DNA of 6,247 nt from Nitrospiraceae bacterium UBA6898. GTDB taxonomy: Bacteria; Nitrospirota; Thermodesulfovibrionia; Thermodesulfovibrionales; UBA6898. Of this stretch, positions 1-5,782 are shown piece after piece. Under the pieces are notes generated by a model. That model was given only the letters and a program-made list of their open reading frames with translations, ran no database searches and was not told the DNA's origin. The stretch lies in assembly GCA_002448975.1 (NCBI GenBank), contig DKBO01000009.1, positions 8,900 through 15,146 on the forward strand, given 5' to 3'. Numbering within the stretch: position 1 is the first letter of the stretch; every line of letters begins with the position of its first letter. Position numbers and translations under genes: made by a program.

Positions 1-240
1 ATCATCCTCGGCAGCATCGGCAGCATCATCGGTATTTTCGGCGGTACGGCACTTTCGATCGTGTTGGCAAAGACCTTTTCGATCATGAAGAACCTCCCGT
101 TGCATCTCGGCGTTGCAGAGCGCTTCATCATTGGCGGTGCCGGGTTTCTCGTCGGTAATGGGATCTGCATTGCCGGCGCGCTTTCTCCGATCCTGAAGAT
201 AAAGAAGATGGAGCCTCTCATGGCCATCAAGAAGGAATAG
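1..240 (+). CDS. FtsX/MacB-family ABC transporter permease, C-terminal fragment
   Basis: This frame is open from the first base and ends at TAG 238-240, giving the last 79 residues of a protein whose start lies outside the window. It shows two hydrophobic segments, about residues 1-24 (rich in Ile and Gly) and 42-64, separated by a short polar loop. It ends in a basic cytoplasmic tail, SPILKIKKMEPLMAIKKE. Two closing membrane helices followed by a P..K...P..A sequence near the C-terminus are typical of FtsX-like permeases (MacB, LolC/E and relatives). The ATPase gene begins one base after the stop, so the two almost certainly form one inner-membrane transporter. The substrate cannot be read from this fragment. 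The nearby DUF2318 and NosL genes make a link to metal or redox cofactor handling possible, but lipoprotein or peptide export is equally open. Confidence 0.8.
   Translation: MILGSIGSIIGIFGGTALSIVLAKTFSIMKNLPLHLGVAERFIIGGAGFLVGNGICIAGALSPILKIKKMEPLMAIKKE
232..236 (+). promoter_or_regulatory. Ribosome binding site for the ABC ATPase, inside the permease gene
   Basis: AAGGA lies five bases before ATG 242 and within the last codons of the permease. With stop and start separated by one base (TAG-G-ATG), translation of the ATPase is probably coupled to that of the permease. The position also supports ATG 242 as the start. Confidence 0.55.
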
Positions 241-241
241 G

Positions 242-919
242 ATGGTGGCACAGATAGAAGTATCCGGACTGACGAAAGAATTTGCCGTTGCTGATCAGAC
301 GATCACTGCGGTGGAGAGGGTCAGCTTTGCGATAGACAAGGGTGAGTTTGTGTCTGTTGTCGGACATTCCGGATCAGGGAAGACGACGTTGCTGTCGATT
401 ATCGGCGGTATTATGAAGCCGACGTCGGGACAGGTGCTCTTTGAAGGACAGGACATCTGTGCCTTTGACGATGACCGACTTTCTGAATACCGGAATGAGA
501 AGATAGGATTCATGTTCCAGTTTGCGAGCCTTCTTCCGATGCTCACGGCAGAGGAGAATGTCATGCTCCCGGGGCTTTTCAGGAAATCAAAAAGCGCGGG
601 AGAGCAGACAAAGGTGAGGGAACTCCTCCATGTGGTAGGTATCGGCGATAAGTGTGATGTGTATCCCTCGCAGCTCTCCGGAGGACAGCAGCGACGCGTG
701 GCAATCGCGCGTGCCCTCATGTATGATCCCCCTGTTATCCTGGCCGACGAACCAACGGGAGACCTGGATGAGGAGACGGAGAATGACATCATGCAGCTCT
801 TCAAAGGGCTCAACAGGGAAAAGCAGATCACCTTCATCTTTATTACCCACAATCTTGAACTGGCCGGAATGGCACAGCGTACGCTGAGGATGACCCGCGG
901 GAATCTCCGCGAAGCCTGA
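242..919 (+). CDS. ABC transporter ATP-binding protein, LolD/MacB type
   Basis: This complete 225-residue protein is the cytoplasmic nucleotide-binding subunit of an ABC transporter and would power the permease encoded just upstream. Visible motifs in order are Walker A GHSGSGKT (41-48), Q-loop Gln93 in MFQFASLLP, the family-specific ENVMLPGL (105-112), signature LSGGQQRR (145-152), Walker B VILADEP (165-171) with the catalytic Glu170, D-loop GDLD (173-176) and H-loop His203 in ITHN. The length and motifs fit the MacB/LolD (FtsX-partner) branch. All motifs stand at the same residue numbers as in the LolD encoded at 1927-2598; by hand count about 101 of 223 ungapped positions are identical. 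The TGA stop (917-919) directly abuts the stop codon of the convergent DUF2318 gene. The family call is secure. The substrate is unknown, so no symbol is given. Confidence 0.93.
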   Translation: MVAQIEVSGLTKEFAVADQTITAVERVSFAIDKGEFVSVVGHSGSGKTTLLSIIGGIMKPTSGQVLFEGQDICAFDDDRLSEYRNEKIGFMFQFASLLPMLTAEENVMLPGLFRKSKSAGEQTKVRELLHVVGIGDKCDVYPSQLSGGQQRRVAIARALMYDPPVILADEPTGDLDEETENDIMQLFKGLNREKQITFIFITHNLELAGMAQRTLRMTRGNLREA

Positions 920-1387
920 TCACCGGAAGAGCTTAACTCCCCTTTCTATTACTGCGGTCTCAATGATCAGATTGTCGCCCTCGATGATGCTTTTCAGGAG
1001 TATGGGGTCGCATCCCCCTTTTGCCTGCCATGTCTCATCTGCAAGGCCGAATTTCATCTCGCATTCATTGCAGACAAGGTCAGAACCTTCCTGGCGATAT
1101 CCTTTTTTCTGCTTGTAGCAGGTATAGCATGCGTCGAAGTAGGATGAGACAGCGCCCTTTGCGTCTGTCCTGACGAAGAAGTTGATCTGACGGCCCCCCC
1201 GCAGGTACGAATAGAAATGTGCCTTGCCGTCCCGGACATCGCGCAAAGGGATGATGATCCTGTTCTCATGAACCGGTGCTTCCGGGTATTGCGCAAGTTT
1301 CCTGCCGCAGCCCGAAAAAAGGACGAGACTGCAGAGAACGGCGCTGAAGAGGGCGTGGGCCGCGGTGAGGCGGTTGCGATTACTCAT
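920..1387 (-). CDS. DUF2318-family lipoprotein with CxxC pairs
   Basis: The gene encodes 155 residues. The N-terminus has a basic start, a hydrophobic run (about 9-25) and a lipobox-like FSGC, so Cys27 is the likely lipidated residue and the protein should be a periplasm-facing lipoprotein. The rest matches the DUF2318 pattern: a beta-rich front with YSYLRGGRQINFF, then CYTC (Cys87, Cys90), CNEC (Cys106, Cys109) and a late GGCDP (Cys126). The two CxxC pairs look built for a metal, Fe-S centre or disulphide chemistry. In other bacteria DUF2318 is often the C-terminal part of a multi-helix membrane protein near FTR1-type iron permeases and FtsX-type ABC genes; here only the Cys domain is present, with its own anchor. 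The start overlaps the end of nosL by 8 bases (ATGAGTAA). No strong Shine-Dalgarno is seen, so translation is probably coupled. The gene contains a run of seven G (minus strand) at 1194-1200. The precise function is unknown. Confidence 0.82.
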   Translation of the reverse strand: MSNRNRLTAAHALFSAVLCSLVLFSGCGRKLAQYPEAPVHENRIIIPLRDVRDGKAHFYSYLRGGRQINFFVRTDAKGAVSSYFDACYTCYKQKKGYRQEGSDLVCNECEMKFGLADETWQAKGGCDPILLKSIIEGDNLIIETAVIERGVKLFR

Positions 1388-1874
1388 AGGAGCGCTGGAG
1401 GTGTTCTATAGTGATTTCGGGGAATTTCAGTATGGTCTTTCCCCTATGGTCCTTGAGGAACTCCCTTGCCTGTGCTTCTGTTGCAACGGGAATGAGCTCG
1501 TCACCCATAGGGCCGAGAACGTTGCTGCCCGTCACATAGAACATTTGTTTTGCATCCATGAGCTTCGCTGAATAATATTCGGTCACATAGATTGCTGCAA
1601 TATCGGCATGCTTTTTTGCCGGGGCATATTTGTCCAGCTGAAAATAATATTTGAACATGTCCTTTGGTCCGTCAAAGGCAGCATAGCTGTTGTCGGAAAA
1701 GATGATCTGGGCGATCCATTGCCTATATTTGGCGACGAACATGCCGCAGACAGCACATCGATCGTCCTTTTTCAGTTCTGCCGGGCCGGAAGCCCCACTC
1801 CCTGTCGGGACGGTGATGACCAGCAGAAAGGTGCAGCATGCCCATACGATGATTGCAGAGATATTTCTTTTCAT
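1380..1874 (-). CDS. NosL-family periplasmic metal-binding protein
   Basis: The protein has 164 residues. Residues 1-28 look like a signal peptide (MKRN, hydrophobic 7-22, then GSGAS as a possible signal peptidase I site), so it should act outside the cytoplasm. Family marks are DDRCAVCGMFV, with Cys40, Cys43 and Met45 forming the CxxCGM motif, and GPMGDELIPV (121-130) near the end, both typical of NosL. NosL in denitrifiers binds Cu(I) and helps assemble the copper sites of nitrous oxide reductase. No nosZ or nosDFY is visible here, so the target may be another enzyme and the metal is not certain. Many NosL proteins are lipoproteins; this one lacks a convincing lipobox, since the Cys12-Cys13 pair is preceded by Trp. 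ATG 1874 is supported by a strong Shine-Dalgarno. The gene is separated from lolD by 52 bases and overlaps DUF2318 by 8. Confidence 0.87.
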   Translation of the reverse strand: MKRNISAIIVWACCTFLLVITVPTGSGASGPAELKKDDRCAVCGMFVAKYRQWIAQIIFSDNSYAAFDGPKDMFKYYFQLDKYAPAKKHADIAAIYVTEYYSAKLMDAKQMFYVTGSNVLGPMGDELIPVATEAQAREFLKDHRGKTILKFPEITIEHLQRSYE

Positions 1875-1880
1875 GGCAGT

Positions 1881-1886
1881 CCTCCT
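1881..1886 (-). promoter_or_regulatory. Strong ribosome binding site for the NosL gene
   Basis: The minus strand reads AGGAGG followed by six bases and ATG at 1874. It is the best Shine-Dalgarno in the window and fixes the start of the NosL gene. Confidence 0.75.
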
Positions 1887-1906
1887 CCGGAAAAGTGCTT
1901 GTACGT

Positions 1907-1935
1907 ATTATACCGCGAGGCAGGGATCAGATGAA
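1907..1935 (-). promoter_or_regulatory. Candidate sigma70-type promoter for nosL-DUF2318
   Basis: A perfect -10 hexamer TATAAT lies on the minus strand at 1912-1907, in the short gap between lolD and the NosL gene. Seventeen bases upstream, overlapping the last codons and stop of lolD, is a weak -35 candidate TTCATC (3 of 6 matches to TTGACA). A start site around 1900 would leave a leader of about 25 bases carrying the AGGAGG site. This would let nosL-DUF2318 be transcribed apart from lysS-lolC/E-lolD. The -10 is convincing; the -35 is poor, so the promoter may be weak or need an activator. Confidence 0.42.
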
Positions 1936-2598
1936 ACGCCCGTCAGCCATGCGGAGGACGCGATGGCAGCGGTCGGCGAGGGTTATGTTGTGGGTGACGA
2001 TGACGAAGGTGATCCCTTTTTCCCTGTTGAGACCGAGAAAGAGCTCAAAAAGGCTGTTGCCTGTAGCGGTGTCCAGGTTTCCCGTAGGTTCGTCGGCGAG
2101 CACCAGTCCGGCGTCCTGCATAAGCGCCCGCGCAACGGCAACCCGCTGCTGTTCGCCGCCGGAAAGCTCACCTGGTCTGTGAACCAGACGGGACGAGAGC
2201 CCGAGCTCGCCGAGCAGTCCCCGGGCCTTCTGCGCAGCGGCTTCATAGGACATTCCGCTGATCAGTCCCGGCAGCATGACATTTTCCAGTGCATTGAATT
2301 CCGGCAGGAGATGGTGAAACTGGAACACGAAACCGATGCTCTGGTTCCGGAACCGGGCGCGGGAAGCATCATCCAGGGAGAAGACATCTGTTCCCCTGAA
2401 GAACACCTTGCCTGAGGAAGGCCTGTCAAGAGCCCCGAGAATATGCATGAGCGTGCTTTTTCCTGCTCCTGAGGCACCGGTGATGCCCACCATTTCACCC
2501 TCGCGAAAGGTAAGGTCGATTCCTTGCAGCACTTCCAGCTCACCTGCCGCGGTAATGAAAGACTTGCTGAGGCCGATGGCTTCGATCAGTTCACTCAT
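1927..2598 (-). CDS. lolD: Lipoprotein-releasing ABC transporter ATPase LolD
   Basis: The 223-residue ATPase subunit of the Lol complex supplies energy to the LolC/E permease for extracting outer-membrane-bound lipoproteins from the inner membrane. Motifs are Walker A GASGAGKS (41-48), Q-loop Gln93 in the LolD-typical FVFQFHHLLPEF (90-101), ENVMLPGL (105-112), signature LSGGEQQRVAVARAL (145-159), Walker B LVLADEP (165-171) with Glu170, GNLD (173-176) and H-loop His203 in VTHN. The start ATG 2596-2598 was chosen because it gives the usual MSELIEA.GL.K.F N-terminus, has a GGAG ten bases upstream (2609-2612), and overlaps the lolC/E stop by 8 bases (ATGAGTGA). A longer frame to 2703 would only add Arg/Ser-rich residues read out of frame through lolC/E. 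The adjacent permease makes the assignment firm. Confidence 0.94.
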   Translation of the reverse strand: MSELIEAIGLSKSFITAAGELEVLQGIDLTFREGEMVGITGASGAGKSTLMHILGALDRPSSGKVFFRGTDVFSLDDASRARFRNQSIGFVFQFHHLLPEFNALENVMLPGLISGMSYEAAAQKARGLLGELGLSSRLVHRPGELSGGEQQRVAVARALMQDAGLVLADEPTGNLDTATGNSLFELFLGLNREKGITFVIVTHNITLADRCHRVLRMADGRFI

Positions 2599-3820
2599 AG
2601 CGTAGCGGCTCCACAGGGTTGAGCTTCGCTGCCTGCCACGCCGGATAGATCGTTGCCAGGAAGCTGATGATGATCGCCGAGAGCGATACCGTGACAAAGT
2701 CAAAGGCGCTCATCTTTACCGGGAGATGGCTCAGATAATAGACATCTGCCGGCAGCCTGATGATCTGGTACTTGTTCAGGATAAAGCCGAGCGCATACCC
2801 GCCGGAAATGCCGATGAAGGTCCCAATAAGACCGATGAAGAGGCCCTGGAGCATGAAAATGATCATGATGCTGTTGCTGGTAGCGCCGATGGCCTTGAGG
2901 ATGGCGATCTCGCGGCTCTTTTCAATGACATTCATGATCAGATTGCTGATGATGTTGAATGAGGCAACGAGAACGATCAGGACCAGGATCACGAACATGG
3001 CGAATTTCTCTAGCTTGAGCGCTGAGAAGAGGTTCTTGTTCATCTGCATCCAGTCCAGCACGATATATTTGAACCCGAGGGTCTCCTGAAGCTGTTTCTT
3101 CACCTCCGGGGCCTGGTAAATGTCCTTCAGCCGAACTTCGATGCCCGAAATGCCGTCTTTCATGCCGAAGAATTCCTGCGCAGGCTTCATGGCGGTGAGA
3201 ACGAGGTTCGAGTCGTATTCGAACATGCCTATCTCAAAAATGCCGACGACCCTGAACTGTTTTACCTTCGGCAGCATGCCCATGGGGCCGATCTCTCCTA
3301 TCGGGGAGACAACGTTGACCGTGTCGTTCAGCAGAACGCCGAGCGTCCCCGCAAGCTCCTTGCCGAGTATGATGCCCGGGACCGCCGCATCCCCATTCAG
3401 GGTCCTGAAATCACCTTCTTTGATATGGGAGAGGATATCCGTTGTTTTTGATTCTATCTCGGGGTCGATTCCCCGGATAAAGACGCCATGCGCCCTGTTG
3501 CCGAAGGAAACCATGACCTGTCCTATGACAAAAGGCGCCTGAGACAGGATCTCCCGGTTCTGCTTCAGCGTTGCTGCCACTCCTTCGTAATTAGAGAAGG
3601 AACCTTTGAAGTCCCTGACAATGATATGGGCATTCGCCCCAAGAATTTTTCTCTGCAGGTCCTGATGGAATCCCGACATTACCGAGAGGACGACAAGGAG
3701 AGCCATCACCCCGACTGCTACGCCGCCAATCGATATGGCAGTATTTACCGACACCCCTTTATACTTTTTTTTCGACTTGAGATACCGCAGTGCTATAAAG
3801 ACCTGATAGGGTAATTTCAT
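2591..3820 (-). CDS. Lipoprotein-releasing ABC transporter permease LolC/LolE family
   Basis: The inner-membrane permease of the Lol complex has 409 residues from ATG 3820, in line with the roughly 400-residue LolC and LolE. The N-terminus MKLPYQVFIALRYLKSKKK is the family hallmark. A first membrane helix lies at about 28-50. A large periplasmic domain (about 51-270) follows, containing HGVFIRGIDP, then three helices near 272-297, 318-346 and 374-394. The cytoplasmic coupling segment EKSREIAILKAIGAT (300-314) and the C-terminal PAWQAAKLNPVEPLRYE are clear FtsX/LolCE marks. Only one permease gene accompanies lolD, so it may form a homodimer, or its partner may be encoded elsewhere; the sequence does not decide between LolC, LolE or a LolF-like form. 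A GTG at 3844 would add eight residues (VHRAPLFF), but the family N-terminus favours ATG 3820. Neither start has a good Shine-Dalgarno. The 100 bases up to lysS show no terminator. Confidence 0.92.
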   Translation of the reverse strand: MKLPYQVFIALRYLKSKKKYKGVSVNTAISIGGVAVGVMALLVVLSVMSGFHQDLQRKILGANAHIIVRDFKGSFSNYEGVAATLKQNREILSQAPFVIGQVMVSFGNRAHGVFIRGIDPEIESKTTDILSHIKEGDFRTLNGDAAVPGIILGKELAGTLGVLLNDTVNVVSPIGEIGPMGMLPKVKQFRVVGIFEIGMFEYDSNLVLTAMKPAQEFFGMKDGISGIEVRLKDIYQAPEVKKQLQETLGFKYIVLDWMQMNKNLFSALKLEKFAMFVILVLIVLVASFNIISNLIMNVIEKSREIAILKAIGATSNSIMIIFMLQGLFIGLIGTFIGISGGYALGFILNKYQIIRLPADVYYLSHLPVKMSAFDFVTVSLSAIIISFLATIYPAWQAAKLNPVEPLRYE

Positions 3821-3920
3821 GAAAAAGAGGGGTGCCCTATGCACGCTGCCTGCAGCTTGGCAGGGAAACCCAGGCGCGATGGGCAGAGCTTATCCGGCAT
3901 CCTGTTTGCGGTAGCATGGC

Positions 3921-5402
3921 TCATTGCAGCTGTTCAGGTTTCAGCTGGGGGAAGAGGATGACATCTCGGATCGATGGGGAATTCGTCAGGAGCATGACAA
4001 GCCTGTCTATGCCGATTCCCTCGCCGGCAGCAGGGGGCATGCCATATTCCAGTGCACGCAGGAAGTCCTCGTCCATCTCGTGGGCTTCATCATCTCCTGC
4101 CTTCTTTGCCTCGACCTGAGAGACGAACCGCTCCCTCTGGTCAAAGGGATCATTGAGCTCAGAGAATGCATTGGCGATCTCCCTGGCGCAGATGAAGAGC
4201 TCGAACCGCTCGACAAGGGCCTGATTTTCAGGTTTTCGCTTCGCAAGGGGTGAGAGTTCGACCGGGTGGTCGATAATGAATGTCGGCTGGATCAGCCCCG
4301 GCTCGACCGTTTCCTTGAATATCTCATCGAGGATCTTGCCGAGGGACGAACCGTCAGGAATAGCTATCCCCTTGGATCGCGCCCACTGTTTAGCTTTTTC
4401 CGTATCCCTGAAGATCTCCGCGGGGACACCGCTCTTTTCAAGAGACGCAAGCATCGGGATTCGGGGCCAGGGCGGCGTAAGATCAATCGTATCGTCGCCG
4501 TAGGGGATTTTGAGCGTACCCACTGCCTTCAGGGCTACCTCGGCAAAAAGCTCTTCTGTGAGCGACATAAGAAAATGGTAATCCCTGTAGGCAATATAAA
4601 ATTCGAGCATGGAAAACTCGGGATTGTGGCGCGTTGATATGCCTTCATTCCGGAAATTCTTGTTCAATTCATAGACCCGCTCATATCCGCCCACCAGAAG
4701 CCTCTTGAGGTAAAGCTCGGGAGCAATCCGGAGATAGAGATCAATATCCAGCGCATTATGATGCGTCCGGAAGGGGCGGGCCGTAGCCCCGCCGGGGATC
4801 TGATGCATCATCGGGGTCTCGACCTCTATGAAGCCCTTTGACTCAAGAAAGTCTCTGACCGCTTTGATGATCCTGCTCCGTTTCGCAAAGTTCTCTCTCA
4901 CCTCAGGGTTCACGATCAGGTCGATGTAACGCTGCCGGTACCTGGTCTCAATATCCTTGAGGCCATGCCATTTTTCGGGAAGAGGCCGTATTGATTTTGT
5001 CAGGAGGGCGAAGGACTCGACTTCGACTGTTAATTCATCGGTCCTAGTCCTGAAGAGGATGCCCCTGATGCCGATGATATCTCCGATATCCATCTTTTTA
5101 AGGAGCTTGTAGTTTTCACCGAGAATGTCTTTCTTCAAATAGATCTGGAGCCTTCCGGTGGAATCCTGGATATGGGCAAAGGCGGCCTTGCCGAAGTCTC
5201 TCATGGCAACGACCCTGCCGGCAAGGGAGCAGGATATCTTTTCCGCCTCGAGGACCTCCTTGGACCGCATGCCATATTTCGCTGTCAGGTCAGCGGCATG
5301 GTCTTGCGCCTCGTACGGGTCTCCGTAGGGTTTGACGCCGAGCTCTTTGAGCTCTTCAACTTTCCTGATGCGCTGTTCTATGAGTTCATTGGTATCTTCC
5401 AC
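3921..5402 (-). CDS. lysS: Lysyl-tRNA synthetase, class II
   Basis: This cytoplasmic enzyme charges tRNA-Lys with lysine using ATP. The 493 residues match the usual LysS length of about 490-505. An N-terminal helix and OB-fold anticodon-binding domain span about 1-145, including RVVAMRDFGKAAFAHIQD. The link RPLPEKWHGL..IETRYRQRYIDL (139-162) is typical. The catalytic core has motif 1 around GFIEVETPMM (190-199), motif 2 NFRNEGISTRHNPEF (249-263), TFIIDHPVELSPLAK (374-388), REIANAFSELNDP (407-419) and motif 3 GEGIGIDRLVML (460-471). The residues before REIANAF are CA where many family members have a glycine, a minor variation. Translation starts at GTG 5400-5402, with GAGG five bases upstream and no better in-frame start. 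It is the first gene of the leftward block and has its own strong promoter. Confidence 0.97.
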   Translation of the reverse strand: MEDTNELIEQRIRKVEELKELGVKPYGDPYEAQDHAADLTAKYGMRSKEVLEAEKISCSLAGRVVAMRDFGKAAFAHIQDSTGRLQIYLKKDILGENYKLLKKMDIGDIIGIRGILFRTRTDELTVEVESFALLTKSIRPLPEKWHGLKDIETRYRQRYIDLIVNPEVRENFAKRSRIIKAVRDFLESKGFIEVETPMMHQIPGGATARPFRTHHNALDIDLYLRIAPELYLKRLLVGGYERVYELNKNFRNEGISTRHNPEFSMLEFYIAYRDYHFLMSLTEELFAEVALKAVGTLKIPYGDDTIDLTPPWPRIPMLASLEKSGVPAEIFRDTEKAKQWARSKGIAIPDGSSLGKILDEIFKETVEPGLIQPTFIIDHPVELSPLAKRKPENQALVERFELFICAREIANAFSELNDPFDQRERFVSQVEAKKAGDDEAHEMDEDFLRALEYGMPPAAGEGIGIDRLVMLLTNSPSIRDVILFPQLKPEQLQ

Positions 5403-5407
5403 AGGGG

Positions 5408-5411
5408 CCTC
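5408..5411 (-). promoter_or_regulatory. Ribosome binding site for lysS
   Basis: GAGG on the minus strand lies five bases ahead of the GTG start of lysS and supports this non-ATG start. Confidence 0.5.
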
Positions 5412-5426
5412 GCAAAAAATTTATGC

Positions 5427-5456
5427 ATTATAGTGAGTTATGTCGACAAAGGTCAA
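5427..5456 (-). promoter_or_regulatory. Sigma70-type promoter for lysS and the leftward genes
   Basis: On the minus strand a -35 TTGACC (5456-5451, 5 of 6 to TTGACA) and a perfect -10 TATAAT (5432-5427) are separated by 18 bases. Transcription would begin near 5420 and leave a leader of about 18 bases before lysS, too short for a riboswitch or T-box. It probably drives lysS, lolC/E and lolD, and perhaps the NosL and DUF2318 genes. It is the clearest promoter in the window. Confidence 0.72.
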
Positions 5457-5620
5457 GGAGACATGCCTTGAGAGATCTGCTGCTTGGGGTCACCCGCATG
5501 ATTTTTATGCAGCGCTGCCCAGGGATATTCAGGATTGAAGAGACCAAGAAAGGAAGCAGAGCAGCCGCTGTCCTCGGCGTAACGTATCACCCATTCCCGT
5601 AATGAGAAAATGCCGTTATC
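5453..5620 (-). pseudogene. Possible gene remnant or small protein upstream of lysS
   Basis: On the minus strand 55 codons are open between TAA (5623-5621) and TGA (5455-5453). The translation looks protein-like, with segments FSLREWVIRYAEDSG, SFLGLFNPEYPW and AALHKNHAGDPKQQ. The only plausible in-frame start is GTG 5590-5588, with a weak GGGA four bases upstream, giving about 45 residues. Its stop codon sits inside the -35 box of the lysS promoter. I do not recognise a family. It could be the tail of a decayed gene, a small peptide gene, or chance; a frame of this length arises by chance fairly often, so confidence is low. Confidence 0.2.
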
Positions 5621-5668
5621 TTACCCGGTAGAGGTTGGACGATCCTGGCCCGAAATTTACGGCAGATG

Positions 5669-5686
5669 AGACAGCGTTACCTGTCT
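5669..5686. repeat. Inverted repeat AGACAG-6-CTGTCT
   Basis: Six-base arms AGACAG (5669-5674) and CTGTCT (5681-5686) flank the loop CGTTAC; a G-T pair could extend the stem by one. No T-run follows on either strand, so it is not a standard terminator. It lies about 97 bases before the radical SAM start and could be an operator or a chance palindrome. Confidence 0.3.
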
Positions 5687-5771
5687 TGTCAGCTCCCGAA
5701 TGAAATGCCCGCTCTGGATGGGACAGCAAAACAGGGAAATGTGAACGCGATTCTGCTAAAGTAAGGATACT

Positions 5772-5778
5772 GGAGAGG
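5772..5778 (+). promoter_or_regulatory. Ribosome binding site for the radical SAM gene
   Basis: GGAGAGG precedes ATG 5783 by four bases (seven from the GGAG part). It selects this ATG as the start. Confidence 0.6.
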
Positions 5779-5782
5779 ATTC

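Larger units (their letters stand above)
5457..5782. other. Intergenic stretch between divergent lysS and the radical SAM gene
   Basis: These 326 bases carry no gene that can be named. They contain a short minus-strand open frame with protein-like composition (listed separately), the plus-strand shadow of that frame (5498-5602, 34 codons), and one small inverted repeat at 5669-5686. No tRNA cloverleaf, known riboswitch core or factor-independent terminator was recognised. The promoter of the radical SAM gene should lie here, but no convincing -35/-10 pair was seen. Confidence 0.6.

Noticed and set aside
295..852. Long open frame antisense to the ABC ATPase
   Set aside because: The plus-strand frame carries every ABC ATPase motif; the antisense product is Ser/Pro-rich with no recognisable feature. 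The same holds for the frames opposite lolD, lolC/E and lysS.
896..911. Hairpin CGCGG-6-CCGCG near the end of the ATPase gene
   Set aside because: It lies within coding sequence, has only five pairs and no T-run follows, so it is not a terminator.
1835..1840. Lipobox at Cys12-Cys13 of the NosL protein
   Set aside because: The residues before the Cys include Trp and Ala after too short a hydrophobic run; a type I signal peptide ending near residue 28 fits better.
2599..2703. N-terminal extension of LolD by 35 residues
   Set aside because: The extra residues are Arg/Ser-rich, lie out of frame within the lolC/E gene and match no LolD feature. The internal ATG at 2598 gives the family N-terminus.
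3821..3844. GTG start giving lolC/E eight more residues
   Set aside because: LolC/E proteins begin close to the PYQVFIALRYL segment; ATG 3820 fits this and the added residues do not.
3846..3863. Hairpin CTGCC-8-GGCAG between lysS and lolC/E
   Set aside because: The stem is five pairs with a loop of eight and no T-run, so there is no basis for termination between these genes.
5498..5602. Plus-strand 34-codon frame starting at ATG 5498
   Set aside because: It lacks a good ribosome binding site and is the exact codon-phase antisense of the minus-strand frame at 5453-5620, so it has no independent support.
5457..5782. tRNA, riboswitch, CRISPR or insertion-sequence end in the intergenic region
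   Set aside because: No cloverleaf, conserved aptamer core, direct-repeat array or terminal inverted repeat with target duplication was found on reading both strands.
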